64,000 nucleotides of DNA from Cyanoderma ruficeps (Eukaryota > Chordata > Aves > Passeriformes > Timaliidae). The notes beneath the pieces were generated by a model. It did no database searches. It was not told the origin of the DNA and saw nothing but the letters and a program-made list of their open reading frames with translations. Shown in pieces: positions 13,401 through 25,781 of the stretch. The translations under genes and the position numbers were made by a program. The DNA lies in assembly GCA_008694505.1 (NCBI GenBank), contig VZDJ01000116.1, forward strand, positions 18,589,716 to 18,653,715, in the 5' to 3' direction. Position 1 is the first letter of the stretch, and each line of letters starts with the position of its first letter.

Positions 13401-14956
13401 GTATGTCTGGGGGTGGGCCTGGGTCCCAGTCTCCTGCCTTGCAGAGGTGCTGTAGGGTCTACATCAGTACAGAAAGCAGACAGGAGTTTTCAAGCAGACT
13501 CAACATCCATTTGAGATCCTCCATGTGAACTCTTCCATAGCTCTTGCGACCTAACTCCTCTTCTGGGTGTCTGTTTCTGCCTGGCACACAGGGATGTGTC
13601 TTTGCATCACAAATGGGGTGTTGTGGGATCAAGCAACCTTTGCAAACCTACTTGCAGACCCTAAATGGAAACTGAGATAATCAGCAGGTCTCAGAGCGTG
13701 ACAGGCTTATTTTATTGCAATGTTTTCTAAGTTTGCAATATGTGTTTAACAATGAAAAAGCAACTGTATTTATTCTCACCAAACATTTTCCTAAAAGAAG
13801 GCTAGGTAGGAAATAAAAAAGCAGCTCTTTGTCCAGAGTTTGGATTTAAACCTGCTCTTTCCTTCATTCATGAAACAAAGAAAGAATTTGCTGTCAGTGA
13901 TACTAGCAGTGTTTTCTTTAGTACACATGTTAATACATCTCCTTGTATAAACCCATGCATGTGCAAGAAACAAAGTCTGGGAAATCAAGTTGCAAAGGTC
14001 CTCCTCTCTTTTTCACCAGCATAGGAGCAGACAGCTGAAGCCAATACAAATCTTTCCAACAACTACAGGTTTGCATGTGCTGAAGTGCCCAAAGCCCATG
14101 AGCTTTTTATCCATTTCCCCTTATCCAGTGGGCTGTGCAAACACAGGAGAAAGCAAATTACGGTAACACAGCCTGCAATCAAGTTTGAAATCATGCAACA
14201 AAGCAGAAAAAAACACAATGGGACCAAGTCAAAATCTAATTTCAGAGTACAATAAAATATATCCTGTTTGGGATGAAAGAGAAAAGGAAATGCCAGGCAA
14301 GGCAGCACTGTAGCTTGTAAATACCCTCCTGCCAATGCTTTCCCTGGATAAATTAGTCCTATGAACTCTAACTGCATCAGCATGAATCAGCCTGTCTGCT
14401 CCAAGGCAAAGGCTATGATTCTGTCTCATGTTTAATGGGAACTCTTTCCCTCCTCGTTTTCTTGGCTTCCTGCTTGGAAAGAATAGACTCTCCAGAGACA
14501 ATTTTGGATGTGGACCACAATCTTGCTCCTCACTGATAACTAAGTATCTCTGGGCAGGAGTACATTTAAAGAAGCAGCTGGTAATTATGAGCCAAGTGCT
14601 TACTGGCAGGATTTCCCCCTGCTACTGAGCCAACGCTTTTTGGGAACTAAATGACTCCTTGGTGATAACTATCAGGTAAAACCCACAAACCAGGGGAGGT
14701 TCCCTCACTAGAACCGTGAGCAGCAATGCAAAGGTGGGTGGAGGATGGCTGAAAATTGTGTCTGAGGGTTGCTTGACTTCCCCGTCCTCCACTCACCCAA
14801 AGTGGTTATGTGTAACTGCTGGGCATTTTCTAGGTTGTGCTTGAAAGCCACAAAATCTGTTCCCACGTCCACAGCAGTAATAAAAAAAAAATGACCTTTT
14901 CCTTCCAGCTAATCAAAACGTACTGAGCAGCACTGGAAAACCATCACAACACTTAC

Positions 14957-15048
14957 TCTTTTGGAGGGTTAAGGTCCTCTGGGCGAGCCTCGAAGAACCT
15001 GAAGACTTCATCGCACTGTGAAATATGGGGAGGAAGCCGAACCAGTGC
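14957..15048 (-). CDS. SH3PXD2A: SH3PXD2A coding exon, C-terminal end of PX domain (92 bp, phase 0 to 2)
   Basis: On the minus strand it follows the acceptor GGTTTTGCAG and ends at the donor AAAGA|GTAAGTG. It encodes [20 protein letters not shown] followed by [10 protein letters not shown] and two bases (GA) of the next codon. It corresponds to about residues 103-133 of TKS5: the last PX helices and the start of the linker toward the first SH3 domain. The [16 protein letters not shown] stretch is nearly invariant in this family as I remember it. Leucine in PEDL replaces the valine of human TKS5. Because the exon ends in phase 2, the next exon must supply one base; in mammals that exon is alternatively spliced, and it is not found in the remaining 14.9 kb to the left. 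Confidence 0.97.
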
Positions 15049-17004
15049 CTGCAAAACCAAACAGAGAGTGAGAAGCACTTAGACATAACCCAAGTTTGAA
15101 ACATGGCTTCAAACATCTAAATTACCAAGCACGAGGAGGCAAAACAGTCCTGGCAGTGGGAAAGGAATACTGAAGAACAGCATCATGCCTGGCTACTTAC
15201 CTGAGAAGGCAAACAGCAAGCTTTGACTGCAAATGTCAGGTAGGAAGCAATGAATTCACACACGCAACAGTTCTTAGAAGAAGTCAATGCAATTTATTTT
15301 GCCATGTGCTAAAGGGCAGAATTTGGTCCACAAGTGGAAAACTATGATGCTGCACAGGTAAGTGCTCTGTGGCTGGGACAGTCTGTGATATGGGCTTGCA
15401 CAGCACCCCAAACACTGAGATTATGGCTTACAGGCCCTGTGTCAATGCACACAAATTCAACACCCACTAAGACAACAGATTAATGTGCTCCATTAAGCAC
15501 TGTCCACACAAAAAGCAGAGTTTGCTGAAAAAACCCCATAACCAAACCAAACAACAATTTGCTCCTAAATTAACAGGAAAGGAAGCTTGATTAAGTGTCT
15601 GAAAAAACCAAATCAAACCCAACCAAAACACAAAGAGGCTTTTTCTGCACGGAGAAGGTTGCACAGCACATCCTGGCTAACAATGTCTGTGCACTCGCCT
15701 TGGCAGAGAGATGTAGTACTTGTCACATTCAGCAATAGCTAAGTACAGTCTGGGCATCAACCACATTATGTTGAAGTGTACTGGAAAGCAAGACCTAAAA
15801 CAAGACAAGCACACACAGCAGAAACATGCTATGAATTTGCTGTTCAGAATCTAGAGCTTTATGGTGCCAAAAGAAGTCAAAGTGCTGTGCCCAGCCCACG
15901 GAGATGGGGCAGTGGCTCTCAGTGATGTGACTCTGAGACTGCCTCCAGAAATGACAAGCAGGAAAGGAAAAGAGGCTGGACTTCACCTCCTCCTGCGCTA
16001 TGTTATGCTGAAAATAGGCCACAAGTTAAATATAGACCAAGCTTCTTAGAGTTGCTGTAAACCTGTTTGACAAAATGAGATTGTCTGGCTCTTCTCCTAG
16101 TTGAAAGTAGGACAAACAATCTTGAAAGATGGATGAAAAACTGCACCAGAACTAAATGAAGATGCATTAGGGTGAACAGGTTATATTAACCATGAGACAT
16201 CTGACTGATCTTGGTCAGACACACCAGAAGGTTCAACCAAAGCACAAAGGCAGGACAGGGCAGTTGGTTACCATCACAGCTGTTTTAAACCAGACTTTAG
16301 AAGTGGCCACATTTGTCTGGGCATGTGAAGGAAAAGAATTGGAAAAATCCTGCTGTGAAACTGCAGGTCTCCAGTATTACATGATGGGGTCCTGTTTTGA
16401 GGTGTCTAGAAATTAAAAGTCAAATGCTTCCACATCTACAGCTCTCCTTTCTTTTGTGAAGGCACGCTGTAAGTACATTAGGGAAATCCATTTGGTATCA
16501 CTAGGCCTGTGAAAAATGAGGCTCTGGCCTTTGGTCATGTGGAATTGCACTACAGAGCTGGAAAAGATGCCTTGCAAAAAGGAAGCAGCATCAGATGCAG
16601 AAGCTGGGCAACAGCTTGGTGGGTCCAAGTGCCAGGGTAAGCAGCACTGGTTGCTGCACTAAGGCAGGATGAAATGGAACAGCTGGAAAACTCAAACACT
16701 TTTATGGGAACAAAGGATGCCCTGGTCTCCACCTCTGTTTGTTCAAACTTGTCTAAAAGTGTAACAAAGGTGTGAGCTCTGCCTTTATACCTACTGTAAA
16801 TAAATACATGCATCCAGCTGGCAAACCAGGAATAACACTGGGAAGTCAGGAAGTGCCCAGGAATAGTAATGATCACAGCATGTTGAAAGAGAAATGTCTC
16901 ACTCTCATAGGCTAACAAGAACATAAACAACATTTATTCATCTACACCCCAAGCAAGAGACAGCAAAGCAATGCTGTCTAGCCAACAGTTGATGGAGCTG
17001 ATAT

Positions 17005-17188
17005 TTAGCACTGGCTCTACTACTCACACCCTTTTTGGTTAGGGCAGGTTACTTAACCTCTTTTCATCAAACTCAGCTGGGATATAGCTTCAGTTACCCC
17101 TCACAATGCTGAGCAATAACACTTACCTAATCTGCAGAAGGGTTAGGAGGCTCAGATATTCAATATCTACAGTGTGTTTTGAAATCCC
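17005..17188 (+). repeat. MIR-like (CORE) SINE, eroded
   Basis: The plus strand preserves the order of MIR landmarks from memory. It has GGTTACTTAACCTC (17047-17060), a cAGtTt-type segment, ACACTTACCTAATCT with GGGTTAGGAGGCTCA (17119-17154), and AGTGTGTTTTGAAATCC (17171-17187), which matches the GTAAAGCGCTTTGAGATCC-type end. Divergence is high, as expected for a family that was active before mammals and reptiles separated. The edges are approximate. Confidence 0.55.
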
Positions 17189-20100
17189 AAAGGGCTCAAT
17201 CTTGCACAGTCAATGGGGCAAGAGCAAGCACTGCAAACGATACGTATCATTACTAGAGGAACATAAACACCCGAGTTACACCCATGGCGGGGGGTCTCGG
17301 ACATCAGACACCTTCTCCAAGAGTCACCACTTCCACACAGGCCACAAGTGCTCCCCCTTCCCAAGAACCAGCCTCCAGATGTCAATACTGAGCTGGAGCA
17401 TTGAGTGGCTTTTCAGTGATGGAGGAATGCAAAGCTGCTGTGGAGATTTTTGTTTCTAAATCAAGGGAAGCTTTGGGAAATCTGAACCCCCTGAATCAGT
17501 GGTTGGCTGCCTGAAAATCCCCAGAAGCACTGTGGTCCTGCCGAGCTAAATGGGGATAACTGAAAAGCACCTCACTGACTCCAGGCTTTTGCAGGGAGTG
17601 GATAAAAATCAGCCAGTCATTTCCACACCCAGCCGTCCACCTTCCCACCTTGGGGCAGGGCTGGCTCTTCTGCTTCTGAATCATCTCCCAACCTGCTGCA
17701 ATTTCCAGCCTTACTCACAGAGATGGACTGAAATCCACCCCGTAGTAACTTGCCATTGCATGTTTTTCTGGAAGCTCAGGTGTAAAGTCCAACCAGTCAA
17801 TTTCTACTTTTTTTTTTTTTTGGAAACTCTAAGAAATGGTAAAAAAAAAGTGTAACCAAGGATATAAAGCCAATTAGGACACTTCTGCTAATTTCTGAAT
17901 AGCAGCAGGGAGCAGTGACACTGTTTAGTGAGACAAGTGTCTTTTCAGAAAATACATAACATTCACCATGAACAAGTCAAGGCCAACACGATTCCAGTGA
18001 GCAAACAAAAAATGCATTGAGGAGATGAGGGACATCACTGTCACCCTGCAAGGGGAAAATACAAACTTCTGGCATTTCCAGCAAGACAGCTCCAGGGCAG
18101 AGCTGCAACAGCCTGAAGGAAAGACTGCAAGGGTCAAGGGGAGAGGTGTAAAGACAAAGAGGAACACAAAGGACAGGAAGGAAAAGGAAGTGGCATTCTT
18201 CTGGGGATGTGGAAACCAGAGGTAAATGCACTCAGCTACAAAAGCAAATGTCCAGGAACAGCAAGGAACTTGCACAGGAAAGGTGAGAGATAAAAAGTGC
18301 CAGCAAGCAGAATTCAGCCCTGCTCAAGCATGAAGTACTATCAATAATGGCATGTTTCCTTGCTTGGCATGCACAGGTGGATGTGCACTGCTCAGCCCTC
18401 ACACATCCCACAGGAGACAGGCTTTTATGTGCCATTCCAGGCTGTAATGATGTCTGCCTCTATATTACAGGTTACAGACAGTCTTGCAGGGCAGGTGACT
18501 CGAAAGGCTATTGAAAAGTTGTAACATTAGGCAGGGTGTGAGCGGGCAGCTGTCCATGCTGGGGATGGCCAGCTACTGTCAGAGGACCAGCCCAGCTGTG
18601 GAAAGCTGCTGTGGGGCACATACAGCAGTCAAAGCCAGCAGGGCACCGAGTCCAGGCAGGGGTTCATTGCTTAAGGTTACATGAACTGGAAACTGCTCTG
18701 TGGGACTGTATCACAGCTCAAAAGCTTCATGGAATACATGGAATAAAACCCTGCAGGCACTCGAAATGATGCGCTGAGTGCTGTGGGTCGCATTTATGCA
18801 GATACATTTATAAAACACTGATGCACAGATGTGTATATGGAGAGATGCAGAACACGTGTTTGTATACATACAGAGAATGGCATTCACCCCACTGAGCTTT
18901 ATGTGTCTTAACTGGGAGACTGGTCACACTTGTCTAACAGCTTGTATCATTGCTAGAGAAAGAGCAGCATCTTCAGAGGGTGCTTTGTCTACCTCCTGCC
19001 ACGGGTGTTTAGTTGTGGAAGGGGTAGAGGTATGTCTGTGTACCTGTCTTGACAGGTTAATGGATTAAACTTTGAAAGAGAGGCAGGACTGAGAGAGCAA
19101 GAGGGAGGTAATTATGTTTGTGAAGTATGAAGTACCTCAAATAGTGAATATTTATTAAAGAATGGCCAGTACTTCCTGGCACTGATGTGACTTGCTCATT
19201 TAAGTTTTATGCAGGCGGTGCCCATTTGGGTACTCAAGCCTCACTACAGAAAAGCCCCTAAGCTTCTAGTTAAAGCCATATCCAGCTTTATGGGGCAGCA
19301 TGAAGGCATGTGACAAATCCAGATTAGTGTTTATGACAATGGGATGTTCCATCTTAAGGTCTTCCTTGCACAAAGATGCTTCCCTCAATTAGGATCAACA
19401 CACACAAACATGAAAGTCAGCAAATTCTGGCCTGCCTCTTCCCAGAGGGCTGTGACAGGACAGAGTCATGGTTTTGTGAACCACTGACCTGAAAGGTCTT
19501 TCTTGAAGACAGGATGGTAGGTACTAGACAAACACCAGAGGTGTGTTTGAGAGATCAAAAGCCTCATAAATAAAATGTCCCTCGGGGAGGGAGGTCTATG
19601 AAGTTGCTCTTTCTTTCACATTGGCAAAAATTCCTAAACAAATTTAGAAAATCAGGCCCGATGAGCCCAGAAGACCTTAAATCACACTAAACTAATTCCA
19701 AGCCTACAGTTAAGACGGAAATCACCCAGAAAGACTAATTCCAGTGGGCAGCACACATTTACTGGCAAAACACAGTTTGTTTGGTAACTCACTCAGGTTA
19801 CCAGTAAGGACATCCAGACTCTGCACTTTCATGTTTACAGATGAGAAAGCTCCTGGAAATCTTCCCATATATCCCACTCCTCTCGTTTTCGTTGCAACTT
19901 CAAAGTTTCTTGCGGCCTTAGCAAAACCCCTGGCCTAGTTACCTCTGCGATGGCATTTCTCTAAGCCAGTACAATGCACTGGGAGTAGCCCAGGCATGAG
20001 GGGAACAGAGGTCAAAGCTGTAGGGTCCAGAGGGATCCTGCCCCGGATACAGAATCTTCTGCAGATCTCCCCTTACTGCCAAGTATCCCCACAAACTAAG

Positions 20101-20324
20101 ACAGCATCTGCCTGCTCCTGGCACAGAAACCACAAACACATCCACACAGCAGGAGTAAGACCTGCTTCTCAGCCATGCAAATTGTCACACTGACAGACAG
20201 TCTGCAAAAACAAGACAACAAATGGTCAAACATTTGCATCCCCCATTTGTGCTTTGGCTTTCCAGGACAGGTGAAATGGATGGAGAACTCTTATCTTGCA
20301 AGAAAAAAAAAAAAAAAACCAAAA

Positions 20325-20328
20325 NNNN
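20325..20328. other. Assembly gap (4 N) inside poly-A
   Basis: Four N lie between two A runs (about 16 A from 20303, CC, four A; then about 10 A after the gap). The gap is probably an unresolved homopolymer. Any open frame crossing it has no meaning. Confidence 0.95.
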
Positions 20329-20939
20329 AAAAAAAAAAGCCATGAACTTTAGATTTGAACCTGCCTCCCTCCTCTGCTGCTACACAGATTCCAGTGGACA
20401 GAAGTCTATTGTTTTGTTTATTCATTTTATTATCCCACATCACATTTACTCCATCAGCTTCACCCACATCATTCCAGCATAATTCTCTAATTTTTTCAAA
20501 TTTGTCAGCCTACCCATTTGAGCAGTAACATGGGACATAAGCTTTGAACTCTTAGAGAAGCAGGACTGAACTTGTCAAAATTATGCTCTTGCTCTACAGT
20601 TCCATACAATTCTCTAAAGAGTCAAAACATCCACTAGAGAGGGATAGAAAAGCAGAAAATGTGTACAAAAGCAAATTAAATACAAATTACGGTAAACTGC
20701 AAATGAAATAAAAAAGGCACTACATCAGGCACAGGAGACATATGTGCCAGTGACCACTGGAATAATATTCTGGAGAAGTCACTGAAGGTTTGTGATACTC
20801 AGTGCTGAGAACCACTGTGGCTGCTACTGGAGATGAAACCCTGGGCTGGGGTAAACTGGGCTAATCCAACACTGCAGGGTCTCTGGTCACAAAAGCAGCA
20901 TCTGTCAATACATGGATTAGGTAAACAGCTTGGCTTCAG

Positions 20940-21012
20940 GGACATATTCAGCCATGTCTGGGCAGCAGCAGCAGATCTCAACCAAAGTGAAACCATTTTA
21001 TGATTCTATGAC
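20940..21012 (+). repeat. Possible CR1 LINE 3' end, eroded
   Basis: The segment ends in TTTTATGATTCTATGA (20996-21011), the short tandem motif typical of CR1 3' termini, after a GGGCAGCAGCAGCAGATCTC stretch resembling the usual gatgatctc segment. Only about 70 bases are arguably alignable by eye, so this is tentative. Confidence 0.3.
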
Positions 21013-22329
21013 CTGAGCCAGACTTCTTCAAGAGAGAGAAAAGGAAATGAGGAAAGCAGGAATCACAGCACCACAGTGTCAATGAATGTGCCATCAGTCA
21101 CAGAACATCCCTTGGCCATGACCAGTGGAGCCCCAGCAGGCCTGGCTGGGTCAGGTCAGGAATGTCTGGGGCACAGACAATGGAGTCCCAGAGAACCAGC
21201 TGCCCCTGGTCACTGCTTTCACTGCTGGACAAGAAAGTCCCTGCTTTCCCCACCACGCATCTGCTGGGTGAAGCCTGACATCAGCCAGCCCTTGCTGCTC
21301 CTGTCACTGGCAGTTCCTGTCTGAAGGAGGGCGGCTGGGGACCCAGTGAGACCCTTCATATTTCAGAAGGAGCCATTTGGCTGCCAGCGGGAAGACAGTA
21401 CACTAATTGTCACACAAGAAAGCCTGATCTCATGAGAGAAGACTTTAATCACAGCTTCCTCACCCCAGGGGTGCAGATGGCATGGGTTTCACCACCACCC
21501 CCAGCACGCCTCAGGCACTTTGGCAATCTGCTTCCAATTTTGGATGAGCAAATGTCTGACTGGAGAAGTTTTTGGGAATGTTTTTTCCCCCCTCCACCTG
21601 CTCCTCTGACTTCCTCAAAATAGAAAGAAAACCTCAAGGAAAATAAAAGAGGAAGTCTGAGGTTTAAATAATGTGCTGATGGACTCGATACCTCTGGAAA
21701 AAAATGGGAATCCTGCTGGGTTAGAAATTACTTTTATTCTACTTTTATTCTATGATTTTATTCGACAGATAATTAATTATCATCCAATCATAAACTCTAG
21801 GCTAGAAAGAAAAGATTAGATGGTTTAATCATCTTCTCAACAGAGTCATGCTTTTCTGTCCAGCAATAAATTTCCAGGCTTTCACTCATGAGAAGCACGA
21901 CTGGAAGACACAGGTCCACCCTCAGTGCTGCACTTGCACTGCTGTCCCTCATGTGGCACCCAGGGACAGACAGGCAGAAAAGAGAAGAAAACACCACCTT
22001 AGTTGTGCCACTCTGCCTGCTCAACTCCTGAATCATAGAGGCTGATGTAGAAATAAAATCCACATTTAGGGCAGGTGAGGCTTAAAGTCTTTACTGAGTA
22101 AATGAGGCACCAAACCAGGACATAAAGTTTGCCAGGGAAAATGCTGTGAAGACCCTGGGAGCAAACAGCAACCTGTTTCCACCTGTCCTGTTAGTCTTGG
22201 TGGTGTTTGGGAAGGACCATCCCTCCCTGTGATGGATGTGAGCACCATCCAGCAGGGAAATGCCAGCAGTGGTGGTGGCCCTGAGCCCCCCAGGCAGGAG
22301 GGCTGCCCTGCACTCCCCGGAGCCCTTAC

Positions 22330-22406
22330 CCTGCAGTACTCGTCGATGGGCTTCAGCCTCTTCACTGCTACGTCTCGAACATGGCTCCTCCGGAACAGGA
22401 TCTTGC
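22330..22406 (-). CDS. SH3PXD2A: SH3PXD2A coding exon, PX domain basic segment (77 bp, phase 1 to 0)
   Basis: On the minus strand the acceptor is TGTTCTCTCCTTAG and the donor is CAGG|GTAAGG. The first two bases, GC, complete the glycine begun in the previous exon. The next 25 codons read [16 protein letters not shown], then LKPIDEYCR. This is about residues 77-102 of TKS5. It is rich in arginine, lysine and histidine (RRSH, VKR), as expected for the phosphoinositide-contacting side of a PX domain, and its LKPIDEYC helix separates TKS5 from TKS4. As I recall, human TKS5 has isoleucine where this has valine in SHVRD, a conservative change. The exon is GC-richer and CpG-richer than the surrounding intron. 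Confidence 0.97.
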
Positions 22407-24288
22407 CTAAGGAGAGAACACACGAGAGGGGAGGGTTAGGGGCATCACCTGCCATGTGGGATAGCACAGCAGCACCAAGCAGGTGGGTCAGCAGACAGAG
22501 TTTCATCCCTGGCTCCAACCATGGTTGTCAGCATGAAACCTGGATGACTGCCACCACAGTCTTGCCTGTGCAAGCAGAGGGTTCCCCCCTCTGGAAGGGG
22601 AGCCAGAGACTGATGGGACAGAGAAGGGGGGAGGGTCTGATTTCATCTTATAGATAACACAAAAGGTTTTGGTTCCCTTGTAGTGATGGCACTACCCTGG
22701 AATGGACTGACACTATGTTATGACTCGCTCCTAATTCAGGGTCACTTTAGCACGTCCATGCTGGCTGTGCAGGAAGCATCACTGGGCTCCATCTGCTCCT
22801 CACTCAGTTGCCTCCCACTGTGGATGCTCCTGCCTTTCCAGGCAGACAAACCACACACCCAGCTCACAAGTAAATACAAGACTGCTGGTGACAGAGCCCT
22901 TATAAATCTACACAGAGAAACCAAATAAAAGAAGAAAAATAAACAAACTCTTTTTTTGAAACAAAAAAAAAAATAATAACCCCCATGTCCTTACTGGATG
23001 ACATTTCTGCAAGCAGTTAAGATTAAATAAACAACCAGGTTTTGTGTGAAACTGATTGTAACAAAGTTTATCAAAATAATCTAGCAACTGAGTTTCCCCA
23101 CACACAAGGATGTCATAGAGTTGGTATTTTTTTTGCTAGAAGGGATTATATCTTCATTTCCTTTTTTGGTGGTTTTCTTTCCTTTTCCATTTGTGCTATA
23201 TTTCGTTTAATATAATGAGACAAGAATAAATTGTATGTTCTCCTTGTGGTAGAAGAAAACAGTATCTGCCAGCATTATTTAGTCCATGAAATGTCTATGA
23301 AAAAAACCCACAACATCTGTACCACACCTTGCTCCAAACGTCTTCTGCCAACAGGCAAGTAAGACACTCATCCATATATTGTGAGATAAGAAACTGGACT
23401 ACAAATTCAAATCAGATTCAAAATTTGAATATGTGGCTTTGACTTCATCTGATTACACAATCTGAGAGATTAATGAAATGGCAGCCTTTGACAGCCCAGT
23501 AGCAAAGGCTCTAAGTCTCCCCCAGACACTGTCCCTTTCCCTTTTGGTTGCCTTCTCCTCCATAGCTGCTAATCTGGAAGGTGTTAAAGCCTTTTGTTTC
23601 AGACAGGAGAAAGTGGTTTATCTTTATCCCCGATTCTGGCAACAAAACAGTTTGTGCTGTGAGGTAAAGCCATTTCCTGGTGCCCTCAATTTATCTCTCT
23701 GGGTTCCCTGTGGTTATCTCATTACTACGCTGGTGTTGAGCCATCCCTGTCAGATGAGATGCCTTGTGGTCACTGGAAATACTCAATGGGTGTCGCAGAC
23801 ATTGTATCATTTCAGCTTGAGCAATTCGGTCAAAAGCTGCTGGAGAAGGAAAGTGACACTTCCATCTTCCTGCACTGATCCACTCTGGACACATGGAAAC
23901 ATTCTTACTTTTGTGCTTCTCTGGTAAATGGTGAGAATTACCTGCCTTGAGGATCACACTTTACTGGTACTACATAACTGCAATAAACTGGTTTTTTGGG
24001 GAGGAAAGAGTAGGGGTAGCTATAGAGAAAGGAGGAGTTCCTTTCTCAGTGCTCCAGAAATGCTGGTGTGGGTGATCTTGGTATTTTTTTTTGCAACTTT
24101 TACAAATATACTGCAAAGAGAAAACGACATTTTGGAAACATTCTCACTTTCTGGCTTTCCTGTTTTCAGTTCAAGCCATGAGTCGAAAGTTGAACGGGTG
24201 ACCATATAAAAACAAAAAGCAACCAAAGATTTAAACACATGAAAGGTCTCCTGTAAATGCAACTCAGCTTTTCTAAAAGTAATAATAA

Positions 24289-24325
24289 AGAATGTTATAT
24301 TAAACAGAGAATGTTATATTAAACA
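24289..24325. repeat. Tandem duplication, 18 bp unit with 19 bp period
   Basis: AGAATGTTATATTAAACA occurs at 24289-24306 and again, identical, at 24308-24325, separated by one G. Perfect identity in neutral intron suggests a recent slippage duplication. Confidence 0.9.
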
Positions 24326-25329
24326 AAAAAGACCCCAGGATATGATGAATCTTAATTCAGTCCTTAAATGATGATGGAAAATATCAGGGCAACTGTGATG
24401 TTAGGACAAAACAAAGCCCAGAAGCTGCTTCCATTTTAATCCTGTCAGCAAAAGGATGATTTTCTTTCTACTACTGGAAACTGGAAAGGGCTTGATGAGG
24501 CCAGTGGGGAAGATCTGTAGCTGCCCAGTCCAGTATGGCATTCAAAGCTGAGATCTGGAGAAGACTGGGTATTTTCAAGCACCAGGGAGTCAACAAAGAA
24601 AAAACAAGAAGAAAAACAAGGACACTCTGCCAACATATCCCGCTGTGATGGGCAGCAAGAAGAGACCCCCTCACAAATTCTGGAGGTCCTCAGGCAGAGA
24701 AGTCTCACTGACAGAGTCACTGAATTACCTCTAAGGAGGGACAGCTTTCTAAATGCCCAGTTTCTTCCCTTGTCTGGGAAGACAGACCGTGCTGATAGAA
24801 GCTCAGTCACAGCTACAACAACCAACGAGCAGGAACCACTGCAGACGCAGTGTGAGTCATTACTGCTCTCTCCAGTCCCCCCTCTTCTCCTGGATTTTCT
24901 CTGAAAGCAAGGGAGTTCTCACAGGACTGGAAAAGGAAGGGAATGTGAGAGACCCATGTTGTACACTCTCTACCTTCTCCAAGTGAGTGCAGACCCCATC
25001 AATGGAAAGCTTTGCCTGACAAGGGAGGTAGGGTCACCATAAATCCAGGGAAAGCAGAGAGCTGGGCAGGAGGAGCACATCAGCCAGCAAGAAGCCCTCT
25101 GGACAGCACTGGAATGGAGCATTTTGCCCAGCACCAACATCAGGTGGGGAAGTTCCAGTGTGGCTGCTAAATGCAGAACAGCCCAGGCAACTTCCTCATG
25201 AGGGTGGAGTAGTGGTGAATGTACACTTGTATATGGTGTTATGTACTTTTTGTACCACATCTAAAAGGAAGGGATCTATTCTCTGTCAGTACACAGAGTG
25301 CTGCTTATTCTCTCCTGAATTTTACTGCA

Positions 25330-25445
25330 GTTCTTTTAAGCCTCCTCCAGCACTACAGCCCCATTTTACAGAAGGATGAGTGGCTTTTAACCATGCTGCA
25401 GCCCAGCTAGGAAGTGAACAGGAAGCCTGTCTCAATTCAGATGGA
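25330..25445 (-). repeat. Possible MIR-like SINE, antisense
   Basis: The plus strand reads CCCCATTTTACAGAAGGATG (25359-25378), then CAGCTAGGAAGTGAACAGG. This resembles the reversed MIR order of ccattttacagatgagg followed by cagctaggaagtggcagagc. Only these two blocks stand out, so the call is weak. Confidence 0.4.
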
Positions 25446-25749
25446 CAATCATAAGTTACATGAGATGACGCTGCCTCATGCAAATATTTCATTCACTGGT
25501 GTGCCAGGCTTGGACAAGGCCAAGGGAGGTCTGGCACATGTTAGGAAGGGCTCTGAAGACAGCAGCAAAATTGGAGAGAGAGACGTGGGAAAGACAGGGC
25601 TCCAGCCCTGCTGCTAATGCAGGATAACAGTATTTATTTTTTTCATTTTTTCTTTAAAGAAAATATTATTCCTAGGAAATTAATATGGATAAGAGGCAAA
25701 GTATCAGGTTTAACATAGTAGAGGACATCTTAAGTCATGCCTTCATCTC

Positions 25750-25781
25750 TGTGTGTGTGTGTGTATATACATATATATATA
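25750..25781. repeat. GT/AT microsatellite
   Basis: Seven GT units run into a short ATATAC bridge and an (AT)5 tract. It is likely length-polymorphic. Confidence 0.9.

Larger units (their letters stand above)
1..14956 (-). other. SH3PXD2A: SH3PXD2A intron after the last PX exon (partial)
   Basis: This is at least 14.9 kb of intron. I looked for the next TKS5 exons (the SSKRKSVWL-type linker exon and the first SH3 exon with EQYVVVSNY) on the minus strand and found neither, so they lie left of the window. The stretch is mostly AT-rich unique sequence with short homopolymers (15 T at 1051-1065; A and T runs near 3307 and 8768). It holds a G-rich tract near 6109-6140, an exon-like segment at 5919-5983 and an imperfect hairpin at 7401-7449. 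Open frames in it (for example the purine-rich strand at about 1540-1940) are low-complexity artefacts. Confidence 0.85.
15049..22329 (-). other. SH3PXD2A: SH3PXD2A intron between the last two PX exons (7.3 kb)
   Basis: A complete intron bounded by the donor AGG|GTAAGG at its right end and the acceptor TTTTGCAG at its left end. Beyond a MIR-like SINE (about 17005-17188), a poly-T run at 17808-17821, an assembly gap at 20325-20328 and a possible CR1 end near 21.0 kb, it is unique sequence. I see no further coding exon in it. Confidence 0.9.

Noticed and set aside
1..14956. Linker exon and first SH3 exon of SH3PXD2A
   Set aside because: No minus-strand match to SSKRKSVWL-, EQYVVVSNY- or ALYDY-type SH3 sequence was found. 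The TATGGCAG near 5975 resembles the start of the human linker exon only for eight bases and then hits a stop.
22066..22518. 150-codon minus-strand frame containing the second PX exon, taken as one continuous coding unit
   Set aside because: Only 22330-22406 is TKS5-like. Sequence on both sides lies beyond clear splice sites and does not match the family.
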